Part shown: positions 8,067 to 16,900 of the stretch, in pieces
Position numbering within the stretch: position 1 is the first letter of the stretch
Layout: each line of letters begins with the position of its first letter
NCBI GenBank assembly: GCA_947168665.1
Contig: CAMVMX010000004.1
Coordinates: 94,530 to 158,529 of the forward strand
Reading direction: 5' to 3'
Length of the DNA: 64,000 nt
Source of the DNA: an uncultured Bacteroidales bacterium
GTDB taxonomy: Bacteria; Bacteroidota; Bacteroidia; Bacteroidales; P3
Made by a program: the position numbers and the translations under genes
The notes under the pieces: generated by a model
What the model was told of the DNA's origin: nothing
The model's database searches: none
The model's input: the letters and a program-made list of their open reading frames with translations, nothing else

Positions 8067-10000
8067 TGAGACTGAGCGTCATCATAGTCAGCTATAATGT
8101 CAAGTACTTCCTTGACCAGTGTCTGGAGTCGGTATTCCATTCCGACCTTCATCTGGCAAGTGGAGGAGAGTTTGAGCTTGAGGTCTATGTCGTAGACAAC
8201 GCTTCGGTCGACGGGTCGGCAGAGATGGTCCGGGAACGCTACAGCCAAGTACACCTGATTGCCAACCAGGATAATTCTGGGTTTGCAGCAGCCAACAACC
8301 AAGCGCTGCGCTGCTGCACAGGCGACTGGGCACTGCTGCTCAACCCCGACACTATTGTCGAGCGAGACACCTTCGGACAGTGCATCGACTTCTTCCGCCA
8401 GCACCCCGACTGCGGCGGATTGACAGTGAAGATGATAAACGGAGAGGGCAAATACCTGAAAGAAAGCAAGAGGGGATTCCCTACTGCTGCGGCATCGTTC
8501 TATAAGATGAGCGGCCTTATCAAGCTGTTCCCCCACTCGCGCCGCTTTGCAGCCTACTATATGGGTCACTTGCCCGACGACGAAACCAACCCGATCGACA
8601 TCCTTCCCGGAGCCTACCTGATGATTAGCCGTAAAGCACTTGAGGACGTAGGACTTCTCGATGAGTCATACTTCATGTATGGCGAAGACATAGACTTCTC
8701 TTGGCGCATTAAATTGGCCGGCTACGAGAATTACTACATGCCCTCGGCTCGCATTATCCATTATAAAGGCGAAAGCACCAAGCATGGCAGCATGAACTAT
8801 GTTTACACGTTCTACAACGCCATGTCCATCTTTGTGAAGCACTACTTCTCGGGGAGCCATGCGCGGCTTTTCAACATCCTGCTGCATATTGCCATCTGGC
8901 TGCGTGCCGGCGCAGCCTGGGCCAAGAGGATTCTACAGTCTATTGCCCTGCCCCTGGCCGACTTTGCCGTTGCCTTTACTGGTTTTGTGGGCATCAAACA
9001 CCTTTGGGCCACCTACTGGGCCGCCAACATCAATTACTATCCACCCGAATATACATGGGTAATCATCCCCTGCTACATTCTGATACTGATGTTCGGCAGC
9101 TGGCTCTATGGTGGATACGAGAGGCCTGTGAAACTGTGGCGTGTGGTCAAAGGGATGGCCATTGGATGCCTGACCCTGCTCCTTTTCTACTCACTGCTCG
9201 ACGAAAGCCGACGTTACTCGCGAGCCTTACTCCTGATGGGGTGTGCGTGGACGCTGTTGTCATCAATAGGCATCCGCATGCTGCTCAGTTGGCTGAAAAC
9301 ACCTGGATTCGACTTGCGGCCATTGCGCAGACACACCTGCATTATTGTGGGCGGTGCGATAGAGGGGGAACGGGTGCGCCAGCTCTACGAGGGGCTGGGC
9401 AATGCCAATATCGTCACCCTGCCTCACCAAGCATTGGACTGCCGGAAACTTTACGACACCATCAACTACTATAAAGCCGACGAGGTTATTTTCTGTAGCA
9501 AAGACCTGTCCATAAGCAACATAATCGACCTCATTTCTCAACCCATCCCCTCATCAGGACGGCACACCCAAATCGACTTCAAGATTGTCCCTACCGACAG
9601 CGACTTCATCATCGGGAGCAACAGCATCACGAGCGCCGAAGACCTCTATGCTGAAGAGTTGCGCCCCATTGCCACCCCATTGAACCGCCGAAACAAAAGG
9701 TTGTTCGATATTGTTTGTGCCTCATTGCTGTTGCTCTTGTTCCCTGTGCTTATATGGTTCCAAAAACGGCGCCGGTTCTACATTCCCCACTGCTGGCAAG
9801 TACTCACAGGCCGGAAAACATGGGTCGGCACAGAAGGAGGAGCCACCAAGATGGGTGTTTTCGGCCCTGAAGACAGCCTGCCCCACCGGTCCAAGTCTAT
9901 CAGCCCGGAACTAAAAGAGCGGTTGCACTTGCGCTATTTGCGTAACTATAAACTTATCAACGACCTGCAAATTCTTTCAAACAACCTATTCAATATCTAA
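8066..10000 (+). CDS. GT2 glycosyltransferase fused to a membrane/sugar-transferase-like region
   Basis: Residues 1 to about 240 form a family 2 glycosyltransferase: N-terminal LSVIIVSYNV, DNASVDGS, then LLLNPDT and a GEDIDFSWR motif. This is the rhamnosyltransferase/WbbL-like layout. Hydrophobic helices occupy about 270-400. A Rossmann-like stretch (TCIIVGGAIEGERV) follows, then KRLFDIVCASLLLLLFPVLI, which matches the opening of polyprenyl-phosphate sugar-phosphate transferases (bacterial sugar transferase family). The final catalytic part of that second domain looks shortened. The protein is likely membrane bound and involved in surface polysaccharide synthesis. The start is GTG at 8066, overlapping the topA stop by one base; no in-frame ATG precedes the GT2 fold. 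Confidence 0.8.
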   Translation: MRLSVIIVSYNVKYFLDQCLESVFHSDLHLASGGEFELEVYVVDNASVDGSAEMVRERYSQVHLIANQDNSGFAAANNQALRCCTGDWALLLNPDTIVERDTFGQCIDFFRQHPDCGGLTVKMINGEGKYLKESKRGFPTAAASFYKMSGLIKLFPHSRRFAAYYMGHLPDDETNPIDILPGAYLMISRKALEDVGLLDESYFMYGEDIDFSWRIKLAGYENYYMPSARIIHYKGESTKHGSMNYVYTFYNAMSIFVKHYFSGSHARLFNILLHIAIWLRAGAAWAKRILQSIALPLADFAVAFTGFVGIKHLWATYWAANINYYPPEYTWVIIPCYILILMFGSWLYGGYERPVKLWRVVKGMAIGCLTLLLFYSLLDESRRYSRALLLMGCAWTLLSSIGIRMLLSWLKTPGFDLRPLRRHTCIIVGGAIEGERVRQLYEGLGNANIVTLPHQALDCRKLYDTINYYKADEVIFCSKDLSISNIIDLISQPIPSSGRHTQIDFKIVPTDSDFIIGSNSITSAEDLYAEELRPIATPLNRRNKRLFDIVCASLLLLLFPVLIWFQKRRRFYIPHCWQVLTGRKTWVGTEGGATKMGVFGPEDSLPHRSKSISPELKERLHLRYLRNYKLINDLQILSNNLFNI

Positions 10001-10006
10001 CTCCCC

Positions 10007-10684
10007 ATGAAAAGAATCGTCCTCATTTTCATAGCCACCCTGATAGCCATCCCCCTGCAAGCCCAGCGTATCGAAGCCTACCTCTCCCTCGGCGCCATCA
10101 CCTCCCAAGTGGAGGGCGACGAGTTGAAAGGATTCAGCCACTGGGGAATAAACGGCGGTGTCGGTGCATGGATCAAATTGGACGACCGTGGAACTTGGGG
10201 ACTAAGCGTTGAAACTGACTACTCCTGTCGCGGAATCTTCAACAATAGCGGCAGTGCTGAGAACTACTACAACATCGACCTCGACCTCCACTACATTGAC
10301 ATCCCCCTCACGGCCTTCTTCCGCGACCCTTACGGCGGGCTGAAAATCGGCGCGGGCATAGTCTATAGCCGACTCGTGAGTCAGCCTCACGGCTACATCC
10401 GCTATACCCCCACCTACTTCATCCCCGACACCTCCGACATGCAGTTTCTGAAAAACGATATCGCCGTCGCCGCCGAAGCCCGGTTTGCTATATGGAAAGG
10501 GCTGCAATTCAGTGCACGCTTCCAATACTCCATCATCCCCGTCAAAAAAGACTGGCATTTCACCATGCAGGATGAATCCTGGGCCAACAACTGCTACAAC
10601 TCCTCACTCACCCTTCGGCTCATTTGGCAATTTGGCTACGACGGGCAAACTTCACGTCACAAAAAAACAAGTCGCTACAGATGA
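10007..10684 (+). CDS. Outer-membrane beta-barrel protein (PorT-like)
   Basis: This 225-residue protein has a signal peptide ending near PLQAQ (about residue 19) and then alternating amphipathic strands rich in aromatic residues. That pattern fits the small Bacteroidota outer-membrane barrel family typified by PorT. Typical strand features are GGVGAWIKL, GIVYSRLVS and LQFSARFQYS. No specific function can be assigned. The stop codon overlaps the coaD start (ATGA at 10681-10684), so the two genes are translationally coupled. Confidence 0.65.
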   Translation: MKRIVLIFIATLIAIPLQAQRIEAYLSLGAITSQVEGDELKGFSHWGINGGVGAWIKLDDRGTWGLSVETDYSCRGIFNNSGSAENYYNIDLDLHYIDIPLTAFFRDPYGGLKIGAGIVYSRLVSQPHGYIRYTPTYFIPDTSDMQFLKNDIAVAAEARFAIWKGLQFSARFQYSIIPVKKDWHFTMQDESWANNCYNSSLTLRLIWQFGYDGQTSRHKKTSRYR

Positions 10685-11130
10685 TTGAACCCAACATAGC
10701 CCCCAAAAGGATTGCCGTATTTCCCGGCTCCTTCGACCCTTTCACCTCTGGCCACGAAGCCATCGTGAAGAGAGCATTGGCCTTGTTCGACAAAATAATC
10801 ATTGCCGTAGGGATGAACACTGACAAACACTACATGTTCACCATGGAACAGCGCATACAGCGCATACAAGTTTTCTTCCCTGAAGGGGAGCGTGTCGAGG
10901 CCATCGGATACAGCGACATGACCGTCAATCTCTGCCAGCGTATGGGAGCCCGGTTCATCCTGCGTGGCATACGAGATGCCAAAGATCTGGAATACGAGCA
11001 GACCATTGCGGCTGTAAACAAACGCCTCGCACCCGACATTGAGACTATCCTCCTGTTGTCCGACGACCAACACCGCGACATCAGCAGCACCATCATACGA
11101 GAACAACTGGCACACAAACAAAACCACTGA
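10681..11130 (+). CDS. coaD: Phosphopantetheine adenylyltransferase
   Basis: CoaD transfers AMP from ATP to 4'-phosphopantetheine in the fourth step of coenzyme A synthesis. The 149-residue length is typical. The nucleotidyltransferase motif PGSFDPFTSGH is at residues 15-25, RGIRDAKDLEYE in the middle, and the ISSTxxR motif (DISSTIIRE) near the C-terminus. ATG 10681 overlaps the stop of the upstream barrel gene by four bases. The stretch coding for the last 30 residues is also open in the recG frame. Confidence 0.96.
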   Translation: MIEPNIAPKRIAVFPGSFDPFTSGHEAIVKRALALFDKIIIAVGMNTDKHYMFTMEQRIQRIQVFFPEGERVEAIGYSDMTVNLCQRMGARFILRGIRDAKDLEYEQTIAAVNKRLAPDIETILLLSDDQHRDISSTIIREQLAHKQNH

Positions 11131-13219
11131 TATCGACACGTCGATAATATATCTCAAAGGCGTTGGCCCACAGCGGGCCGACATCCTCGCCAAAGAGCTG
11201 GACATTCACACCTTTGGCGACCTTCTCCACTACTTCCCGTTCCGCATGGTCGACCGCTCACATGTCAGCTCCGTCGGCAACTTCAATCCCGAAGAGCCCT
11301 ATCTCGTTTTCAGAGGCCACATCAGCGACATGCACACCGTATCATCTGGCCGCTCCACCCGGTTAGAAGCCCTTTTCAACGACGGCACCGGCACCCTACT
11401 CTTGGTTTGGTTCCAGGGACTCAAATGGATTCGCGAAAGCATCCGAATGGGTACCCTCTACAACGTGATGGGCCGCCCCACACTATACGGGTCAACCTGG
11501 CAGATGGCCCATCCCGACATCGAGCCGGCCGAGCACGACTCCGACCACACTCCACACCCCCTCCTCCCCGTCTACCGCACCACCGAGAAAGCTAAATCCA
11601 AGGGATTCTCATCCCGCAACATAGCCCGTCTCACCGACACACTGCTGCAACAACTGCCTCCCACCCTTCCCGAGACCCTCCCACCTCAGATTGTCTCAAA
11701 ATACCATCTCATGGACCGCACCCAAGCCCTCCGCTGCATGCACTACCCCCCCACCCTCCAGGCTTGGCAGCAAGCTCTTTTCCGTGAAAAATTCGAAGAA
11801 CTTTTTTACCACCAGCTGGACTACCAGTACACCCGCATCAGCCGCCGCAACCACTCCGAAGGACGGGTGTTTGGCATCGTAGGCTCACACTTCAACACAT
11901 TCTATCAGCACAACCTCCCCTTCTCCCTCACCGGTGCGCAGAAACGCGTCATCAAGGAAATCCGGGCCGACATGCGCAGCGGACGCCAGATGAACCGCCT
12001 GTTGCAGGGCGATGTAGGCAGCGGCAAAACACTGGTGGCACTCCTCACCATGCTCATTGCCCTTGACAACGGGTACCAAGCATGCCTCATGGCACCCACC
12101 GAAATCCTCGCCTCACAGCACTTCGCCAACTTCAAAAAAATGCTCCACGGCCTCGACATCCATGTTGCGCTACTGGTGGGGGCACTCAAAACCAAAGAAA
12201 AGAAAGAGGTGAAACGGCAACTCGCCAACGGCGAAATCAACATTCTCATTGGCACCCATGCCCTTATCGAAGACGACGTCACCTTTGCCCGGCTGGGATA
12301 CGTAGTCATTGACGAGCAGCACCGTTTCGGTGTAGAGCAGCGAGCCAAACTTTGGCGCAAAAGCGATGTCCCACCCCACATACTCGTCATGACCGCAACC
12401 CCCATCCCACGCACACTGGCCATGACCCTCTATGCCGACCTCGACTGCTCCATCATCGACGAGCTGCCTCCGGGCCGGCATCCCATCATCACCACCCACG
12501 GCACCGACTCCAAACGGGCCCTCCTGTTCGACTTCATGCGGCGGCAGATTGCCCAAGGCCGTCAGGTCTATGTGGTCTACCCCCTCATCAACGAGAGCGA
12601 AAATCTCGACCTCAAAGACATCATGGACGGCTACGAGAGCATCTCCCGCAGTTTCCCTCAACCCCAATACCAGCTCAGCATCGTCCATGGCCAGATGCCT
12701 GCCGATGCCAAAGCCTACGAAATGGATCGCTTCAAACGGGGCGAGACACAAATCATGGTATCCACCACCGTCATCGAAGTGGGGGTAGATGTACCCAACG
12801 CCACCGTCATGGTCATCGAAAATGCCGAGCGTTTCGGACTCAGCCAACTGCACCAGCTCCGCGGACGCGTAGGCCGGGGCGCCAGCCAATCCTACTGCAT
12901 CCTCATGACAAAAGACGACCTCAGCCGCAACAGCCAGCAGCGCATCCAGACCATGTGCAGCACCACCGACGGCTTCGCCATTGCCGAAGCCGATCTGCGT
13001 CTGCGCGGCCCTGGCGACCTCCAAGGTCTGCAACAAAGCGGCATGCTCGACCTCAAAGTGGCCGACATCGTCGACGATGAACCCCTTGTACGCGCCGCTC
13101 GCGATGAAATCCGTTCCATCCTCGACCTTGACCCCGACCTCGCACTCCCCGAAAACAAAACCCTGCGCCTCCACCTTGGCCGGCAAACCAACAGCCAACA
13201 GTGGGGCAAAATCAGCTAA
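11039..13219 (+). CDS. recG: ATP-dependent DNA helicase RecG (start uncertain)
   Basis: RecG remodels stalled replication forks and Holliday junctions. The wedge/OB domain begins at SIIYLKGVGPQRADIL. The helicase core has Walker A GDVGSGKT, a DExH box (VIDEQHRFGV), motif III TATPIPRT and motif VI QLRGRVGRG. The C-terminal region is complete. The start is odd. The conserved protein begins near base 11130, yet the only standard start in frame upstream of it is TTG 11039, deep inside coaD, and no ATG, GTG or TTG lies between. Either this long overlap is real or a rare ATC/ATA codon around 11132-11147 is used. Confidence 0.93.
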   Translation: MRLSSCCPTTNTATSAAPSYENNWHTNKTTDIDTSIIYLKGVGPQRADILAKELDIHTFGDLLHYFPFRMVDRSHVSSVGNFNPEEPYLVFRGHISDMHTVSSGRSTRLEALFNDGTGTLLLVWFQGLKWIRESIRMGTLYNVMGRPTLYGSTWQMAHPDIEPAEHDSDHTPHPLLPVYRTTEKAKSKGFSSRNIARLTDTLLQQLPPTLPETLPPQIVSKYHLMDRTQALRCMHYPPTLQAWQQALFREKFEELFYHQLDYQYTRISRRNHSEGRVFGIVGSHFNTFYQHNLPFSLTGAQKRVIKEIRADMRSGRQMNRLLQGDVGSGKTLVALLTMLIALDNGYQACLMAPTEILASQHFANFKKMLHGLDIHVALLVGALKTKEKKEVKRQLANGEINILIGTHALIEDDVTFARLGYVVIDEQHRFGVEQRAKLWRKSDVPPHILVMTATPIPRTLAMTLYADLDCSIIDELPPGRHPIITTHGTDSKRALLFDFMRRQIAQGRQVYVVYPLINESENLDLKDIMDGYESISRSFPQPQYQLSIVHGQMPADAKAYEMDRFKRGETQIMVSTTVIEVGVDVPNATVMVIENAERFGLSQLHQLRGRVGRGASQSYCILMTKDDLSRNSQQRIQTMCSTTDGFAIAEADLRLRGPGDLQGLQQSGMLDLKVADIVDDEPLVRAARDEIRSILDLDPDLALPENKTLRLHLGRQTNSQQWGKIS

Positions 13220-13231
13220 CACATCACACCT

Positions 13232-13612
13232 ATGATACTCAAAGCTCAACAAGGAGACTCCCTCTCATCCGGCAAACTTACACTCTATGCCTTCGACCCC
13301 GACGACCGCCCTGTAGGCTGCGTCGAACTCTACAACTACGACCCCATCAACCGCCGCGCAGCAGTCGGCATCGTGGTATCCAACGAATACCGCCACCAAG
13401 GCTTCGGCTCCGCCATGATCCAAGCCCTCACCCACTTCTGCCGCTCCAACACCTCGCTCCACCAAATCTATGCCGACATAGCCGCCACCAATGTCCCCAG
13501 TCTTCTTATCTTCCAAAAAGCAGGCTACTCCCATTGCGCCACCCTCACCGACTGGGTAATCCGTTCCGATAAATTCATTGACACCCACCGCTATCAACTC
13601 ATCCTCGAATAA
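13232..13612 (+). CDS. GNAT-family N-acetyltransferase, short form
   Basis: This 126-residue protein contains the core of the GCN5-related acetyltransferase fold. The strand VGCVELYNYDPINRRAAVGI is followed by acetyl-CoA-binding RHQGFGSAMIQAL, then a C-terminal FQKAGYSHCATLTDWV segment like RimJ/SpeG-type enzymes. Full-length relatives usually have 40-50 more residues at the N-terminus; here the gene starts 12 bases after the recG stop, so that part is missing or reduced. The acceptor substrate is unknown. The gene is co-oriented with recG and mltG. Confidence 0.75.
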   Translation: MILKAQQGDSLSSGKLTLYAFDPDDRPVGCVELYNYDPINRRAAVGIVVSNEYRHQGFGSAMIQALTHFCRSNTSLHQIYADIAATNVPSLLIFQKAGYSHCATLTDWVIRSDKFIDTHRYQLILE

Positions 13613-13622
13613 ACATTCAATC

Positions 13623-14639
13623 ATGAAAAAGAAACACCTTCTCATTATCATTATTGCAGCCATCATTCTCCTCTTCGCCGCCGGGGGAGTGCTCCTCATC
13701 CCCCGCCACTCGCTCTGCATCCCTGAACCCGTACGTGTCGACATCCCCGCTGGTTCAGACTATCAAGCCCTTGTCGACAGCCTCGACCGCCATGGCTGTA
13801 TACCCAACCACGCCTCCTTCCATGCGCTTGCCCGCGTCCGTGGACTCCACAAGCGAGTCAAACCGGGCAGCTATCTCCTCCAGCCCCACATGTCCATCGT
13901 GACAGTTGTCCAAAAACTCTACTCCGGCAACCAAGACCCCGTCCGTCTGACCATCAACAAACACCGCACCCCTGCCCAGCTTTGCCAGTTCCTCGGCACC
14001 CGTCTCACTCTCAATCCCGACAGCCTCCTCGCCCTCATGCAGTCCGAGCAGACCTGTTCCCGCTATGGCGAAACCCCGCAAACCATCATCGGCCTCTTCC
14101 TCCCAAACACCTACGAAATCTACTGGACCACATCGCCAATAGCCCTCCTCGACCGCATGAAACGTGAGTCCGACTACTTCTGGGCCAAACGTCAAAACCA
14201 GCTCCAATCCCTCGGCCTCTCCCGCCAGCAAGTCCTCACCATCGCCTCCATCGTCGACGAAGAGACCAATGCCGACGACGAGAAAGCCGACATCGCCTCC
14301 GTCTACCTCAACCGCCTCCGAACCGGTATGCCCCTTCAGGCCGACCCCACCGTCAAATTCGCCCTTGGCGACTTCTCCATCCGTCGCATCCGGGGCTCCA
14401 TGCTCTCCACCGACAGCCCCTACAACACCTACCTCTATCCCGGCCTCCCTCCGGGACCCATCTGCATTCCCTCCGTTTCCTCCATCGATGCCGTTCTGAA
14501 AAACAAGAAAACCCCCTACTTTTTCTTCTGCGCCAAGGAAGATTTCAGCGGAAAACACAACTTCGCCGCCACCTCCGCCCAACATTCTGCCAACGCGCAG
14601 AAATTCCACAAAGCACTGAACAACCGCAATATCCATTGA
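13623..14639 (+). CDS. mltG: Endolytic murein transglycosylase MltG (YceG-like)
   Basis: MltG cleaves nascent peptidoglycan strands at the inner membrane and terminates their elongation. A single N-terminal helix (residues 6-27) anchors it. LysM-like and YceG domains follow, with signature pieces FLPNTYEIYW, VYLNRLRTGMPLQADPTV and YNTYLYPGLPPGPI. The active-site segment reads ASIVDEET where the family norm is ASIVEKET. ATG 13623 was preferred to TTG 13578 because it opens directly into the membrane anchor. Length (338 residues) is normal. Confidence 0.92.
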   Translation: MKKKHLLIIIIAAIILLFAAGGVLLIPRHSLCIPEPVRVDIPAGSDYQALVDSLDRHGCIPNHASFHALARVRGLHKRVKPGSYLLQPHMSIVTVVQKLYSGNQDPVRLTINKHRTPAQLCQFLGTRLTLNPDSLLALMQSEQTCSRYGETPQTIIGLFLPNTYEIYWTTSPIALLDRMKRESDYFWAKRQNQLQSLGLSRQQVLTIASIVDEETNADDEKADIASVYLNRLRTGMPLQADPTVKFALGDFSIRRIRGSMLSTDSPYNTYLYPGLPPGPICIPSVSSIDAVLKNKKTPYFFFCAKEDFSGKHNFAATSAQHSANAQKFHKALNNRNIH

Positions 14640-14710
14640 CATTTTTTCCTCCCTGCCAAAAAAAAGAAAAAAAAATGCCGCTATTTTCTTTTCAAATTAA
14701 AAAAAAGTAG

Positions 14711-14718
14711 TACTTTTG
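14711..14718 (+). promoter_or_regulatory. -7 promoter element of the SRP RNA gene (TACTTTTG)
   Basis: TACTTTTG matches TAnnTTTG and sits six bases before the first base of the SRP RNA, as expected for its start site. Confidence 0.7.
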
Positions 14719-14723
14719 CAATT

Positions 14724-14819
14724 GGGTAAGTCTTATACGACCAGCTCCCATTGAATCCCCCAGGGTAGGAATACAGCAAGGGTGTTTGGTTGTAGCGGTG
14801 CGATATAAACAGCTTACCC
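14724..14819 (+). ncRNA. ffs: Signal recognition particle RNA, bacterial small (4.5S) type
   Basis: The 96-base RNA closes with perfectly complementary ends GGGTAAG (14724-14730) and CTTACCC (14813-14819). Its centre holds the conserved helix 8: CAGG, then stem GTA, tetraloop GGAA, stem TAC, then AGCAAGGG, the Ffh-binding asymmetric loop. A T-run from 14820 gives termination. The RNA pairs with Ffh to target nascent membrane and secreted proteins. The promoter element at 14711 fits the 5' end. Confidence 0.92.
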
Positions 14820-14834
14820 TTTTTTTATTTGCCT

Positions 14835-15665
14835 ATGTCAACAACACTAATATTCGCCTACATCCTCATCATTGTAGGCATCGTTGCCTGGGTCGCGCTC
14901 ATACCCGGCAGCCGCCAAGTCGGCCCCAAATTCACCTCCGCCATCACCATCTTCGGTGGTGCTTTCTTGTTTGCATCTTGCTTCATCAACCTCGTCCCGC
15001 ATATCTTCCTCGGCGACGACCCCAACCGCTTCGTCACCCCCAACCTTCACTTCAAAATAGCCGCCTCCGTCATGGTTGGCTTCCTCATCCAGCTCCTTCT
15101 CGAGCAGCTCACGCGCGGCGCCGAGCATGGCCACAACCACTGCCCCTGCTGCGAAGAGGAAAACGAAGCCCATGAGCACCACCACTCCCATCTCCCCCAC
15201 CAAGGCCACTGCCACAACGGGGCAACCCATCCCATGACCGGTCTCATCATCGGCCTCTGCATCCACGCCTTTCTCGAAGGCATGCCCCTCGTCGACCTCG
15301 ACGGCGACATCCACCAAGGCCTCCTCTATGGCATCGTCCTCCACAACATCCCCATCTCCCTCGTCCTCGTCAGCCTTTTCATCGCCAACCGCTACGGCTT
15401 CTGGCGCTCCTTCTGGCTCCTCGCACTCTTTGCCATCATGACACCCCTCGGCTCCCTCTGCAACCTCTTCCTCCTTCCCCCCAACGAAACCTTGCAAAGC
15501 CTCATCATGGGCGTTGTCGTTGGTATCCTCCTCCACGTCTCAGTCAACATCCTCTTCGACCACGACCACAACAACTTCACCCTCCCCAAATTCCTCCTCA
15601 TCATCCTGGCCTTCGTCGCTGCCTATTTCACTCCAGGCTGTCCCGAAATCTACCCCGTCTTCTAA
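14835..15665 (+). CDS. ZIP-family divalent metal transporter
   Basis: This 276-residue inner-membrane protein has about eight hydrophobic helices and a cytoplasmic His-rich loop (about residues 114-136) containing HEHHHSHLPHQGHCH. The helix IV signature HAFLEGMPL and helix V signature HNIPISLVL carry the metal-binding residues of ZIP transporters, which import zinc, iron or manganese. ATG 14835 was chosen; an in-frame TTG at 14829 lies within the terminator T-run of the SRP RNA. Only 15 bases separate the two genes, so no separate promoter is evident and read-through from the SRP promoter may supply the mRNA. Confidence 0.88.
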   Translation: MSTTLIFAYILIIVGIVAWVALIPGSRQVGPKFTSAITIFGGAFLFASCFINLVPHIFLGDDPNRFVTPNLHFKIAASVMVGFLIQLLLEQLTRGAEHGHNHCPCCEEENEAHEHHHSHLPHQGHCHNGATHPMTGLIIGLCIHAFLEGMPLVDLDGDIHQGLLYGIVLHNIPISLVLVSLFIANRYGFWRSFWLLALFAIMTPLGSLCNLFLLPPNETLQSLIMGVVVGILLHVSVNILFDHDHNNFTLPKFLLIILAFVAAYFTPGCPEIYPVF

Positions 15666-15754
15666 TCCTAATGTGAAAGTGAATGAGTGAATAGCCAAAT
15701 CAAACATTCACACATTAACACATCCACACATTAACGCATTAACACAATCACACA

Positions 15755-16864
15755 ATGACCACCACCGAAACCATCAAAGACCTCCAAACCCGTACCCAGG
15801 CTCTGCGCCGCTACCTCAATATCGACACCCTCACCGCTCAAGTGGCCGAGGAAGAGAAACAGACCGAAGCCCCCGACTTCTGGAACGACCCGAAGGAAGC
15901 CCAGCGCATCATGAAAGCCATCCAGTCCAAGAAATCCTGGGTCAACGCCTACAACCAGGTCGAAAGCAGCTGTGCCGACCTCTCCGTCATGGGCGAGTTT
16001 TTCGAAAGCGGCGACGCCACCGAGCAGGAAGTCCTTGACCAGATAGCCATCACCCAACCCCTCGTCGAAGCCCTCGAACTCAAAAACATGCTTCAAGGCG
16101 AGAGCGACCACTTCGATGCCGTCCTCTCCATCAATGCCGGTGCCGGTGGTGTCGAGGCTCAAGACTGGGCCGAAATGCTCATGCGCATGTACATCCGCTA
16201 TGCCGAAACCCACAACTACCGCGTGGCCATCTCCAACGTCCTCGACGGCGAAGGGGCCGGCATCAAAAGCGCCACCCTCCAAATCGAGGGCGACTACGCC
16301 TTCGGTTACCTCAAAAGCGAGACCGGAGTCCACCGTCTCGTCCGCGTCAGCCCATTCAACGCACAAGGCAAACGCATGACCTCCTTCGCCTCCGTCAGCG
16401 TCACTCCCCTCGTCGACGATACCATCGAAGTCGTCGTCGACATGTCGCGCCTCAGCTGGGACACCTTCCGCAGCGGCGGTGCCGGTGGTCAGAACGTCAA
16501 CAAGGTTGAGAGCGGCGTCCGCCTCCGCTACCAATACAAAGACCCCTACACCGGCGAGGAAGAAGAAATCCTCATCGAAAACACCGAGACCCGCGACCAG
16601 CCCAAAAACAAAGAGAACGCCATGCGTCTGCTCCGCTCCCAGCTCTACGAGCGCGAACTGCGCCACCGCATGGAAGAGCAGGCCAAAATCAAAGCCTCAC
16701 AAAAGAAAATCGAATGGGGCAGCCAAATCCGAAGCTACGTCATGGACGACCGCCGGGTCAAAGACCACCGCACCAACTGCCAGACCTCCGATGTCGCTGC
16801 TGTCCTCGACGGCAAAATCGACGACTTCATCAAGGCCTACCTCATGCAGTTCGGAGGCCAATAA
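15755..16864 (+). CDS. prfB: Peptide chain release factor 2
   Basis: RF2 recognises UGA and UAA stop codons and triggers peptidyl-tRNA hydrolysis. The stop-recognition tripeptide SPF is present in RLVRVSPFNAQG and the catalytic GGQ in RSGGAGGQNVNKVESG. The 369-residue frame is continuous. The in-frame UGA that causes programmed frameshifting near codon 26 in many bacteria is absent here, so the autoregulatory frameshift has been lost or was never present. The AT-rich leader (15690-15754) contains CACATTAACACAT-like repeats. Confidence 0.96.
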   Translation: MTTTETIKDLQTRTQALRRYLNIDTLTAQVAEEEKQTEAPDFWNDPKEAQRIMKAIQSKKSWVNAYNQVESSCADLSVMGEFFESGDATEQEVLDQIAITQPLVEALELKNMLQGESDHFDAVLSINAGAGGVEAQDWAEMLMRMYIRYAETHNYRVAISNVLDGEGAGIKSATLQIEGDYAFGYLKSETGVHRLVRVSPFNAQGKRMTSFASVSVTPLVDDTIEVVVDMSRLSWDTFRSGGAGGQNVNKVESGVRLRYQYKDPYTGEEEEILIENTETRDQPKNKENAMRLLRSQLYERELRHRMEEQAKIKASQKKIEWGSQIRSYVMDDRRVKDHRTNCQTSDVAAVLDGKIDDFIKAYLMQFGGQ

Positions 16865-16900
16865 CCCGCCTCCCTCTCCCCCTTGGCTTCTCAGCCAGCG

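Noticed and set aside
12170..13252. 360-codon minus-strand frame inside recG
   Set aside because: Shadow frame; recG motifs are complete on the plus strand.
15755..15900. Programmed frameshift in prfB
   Set aside because: The frame is continuous with no in-frame UGA near codon 26.
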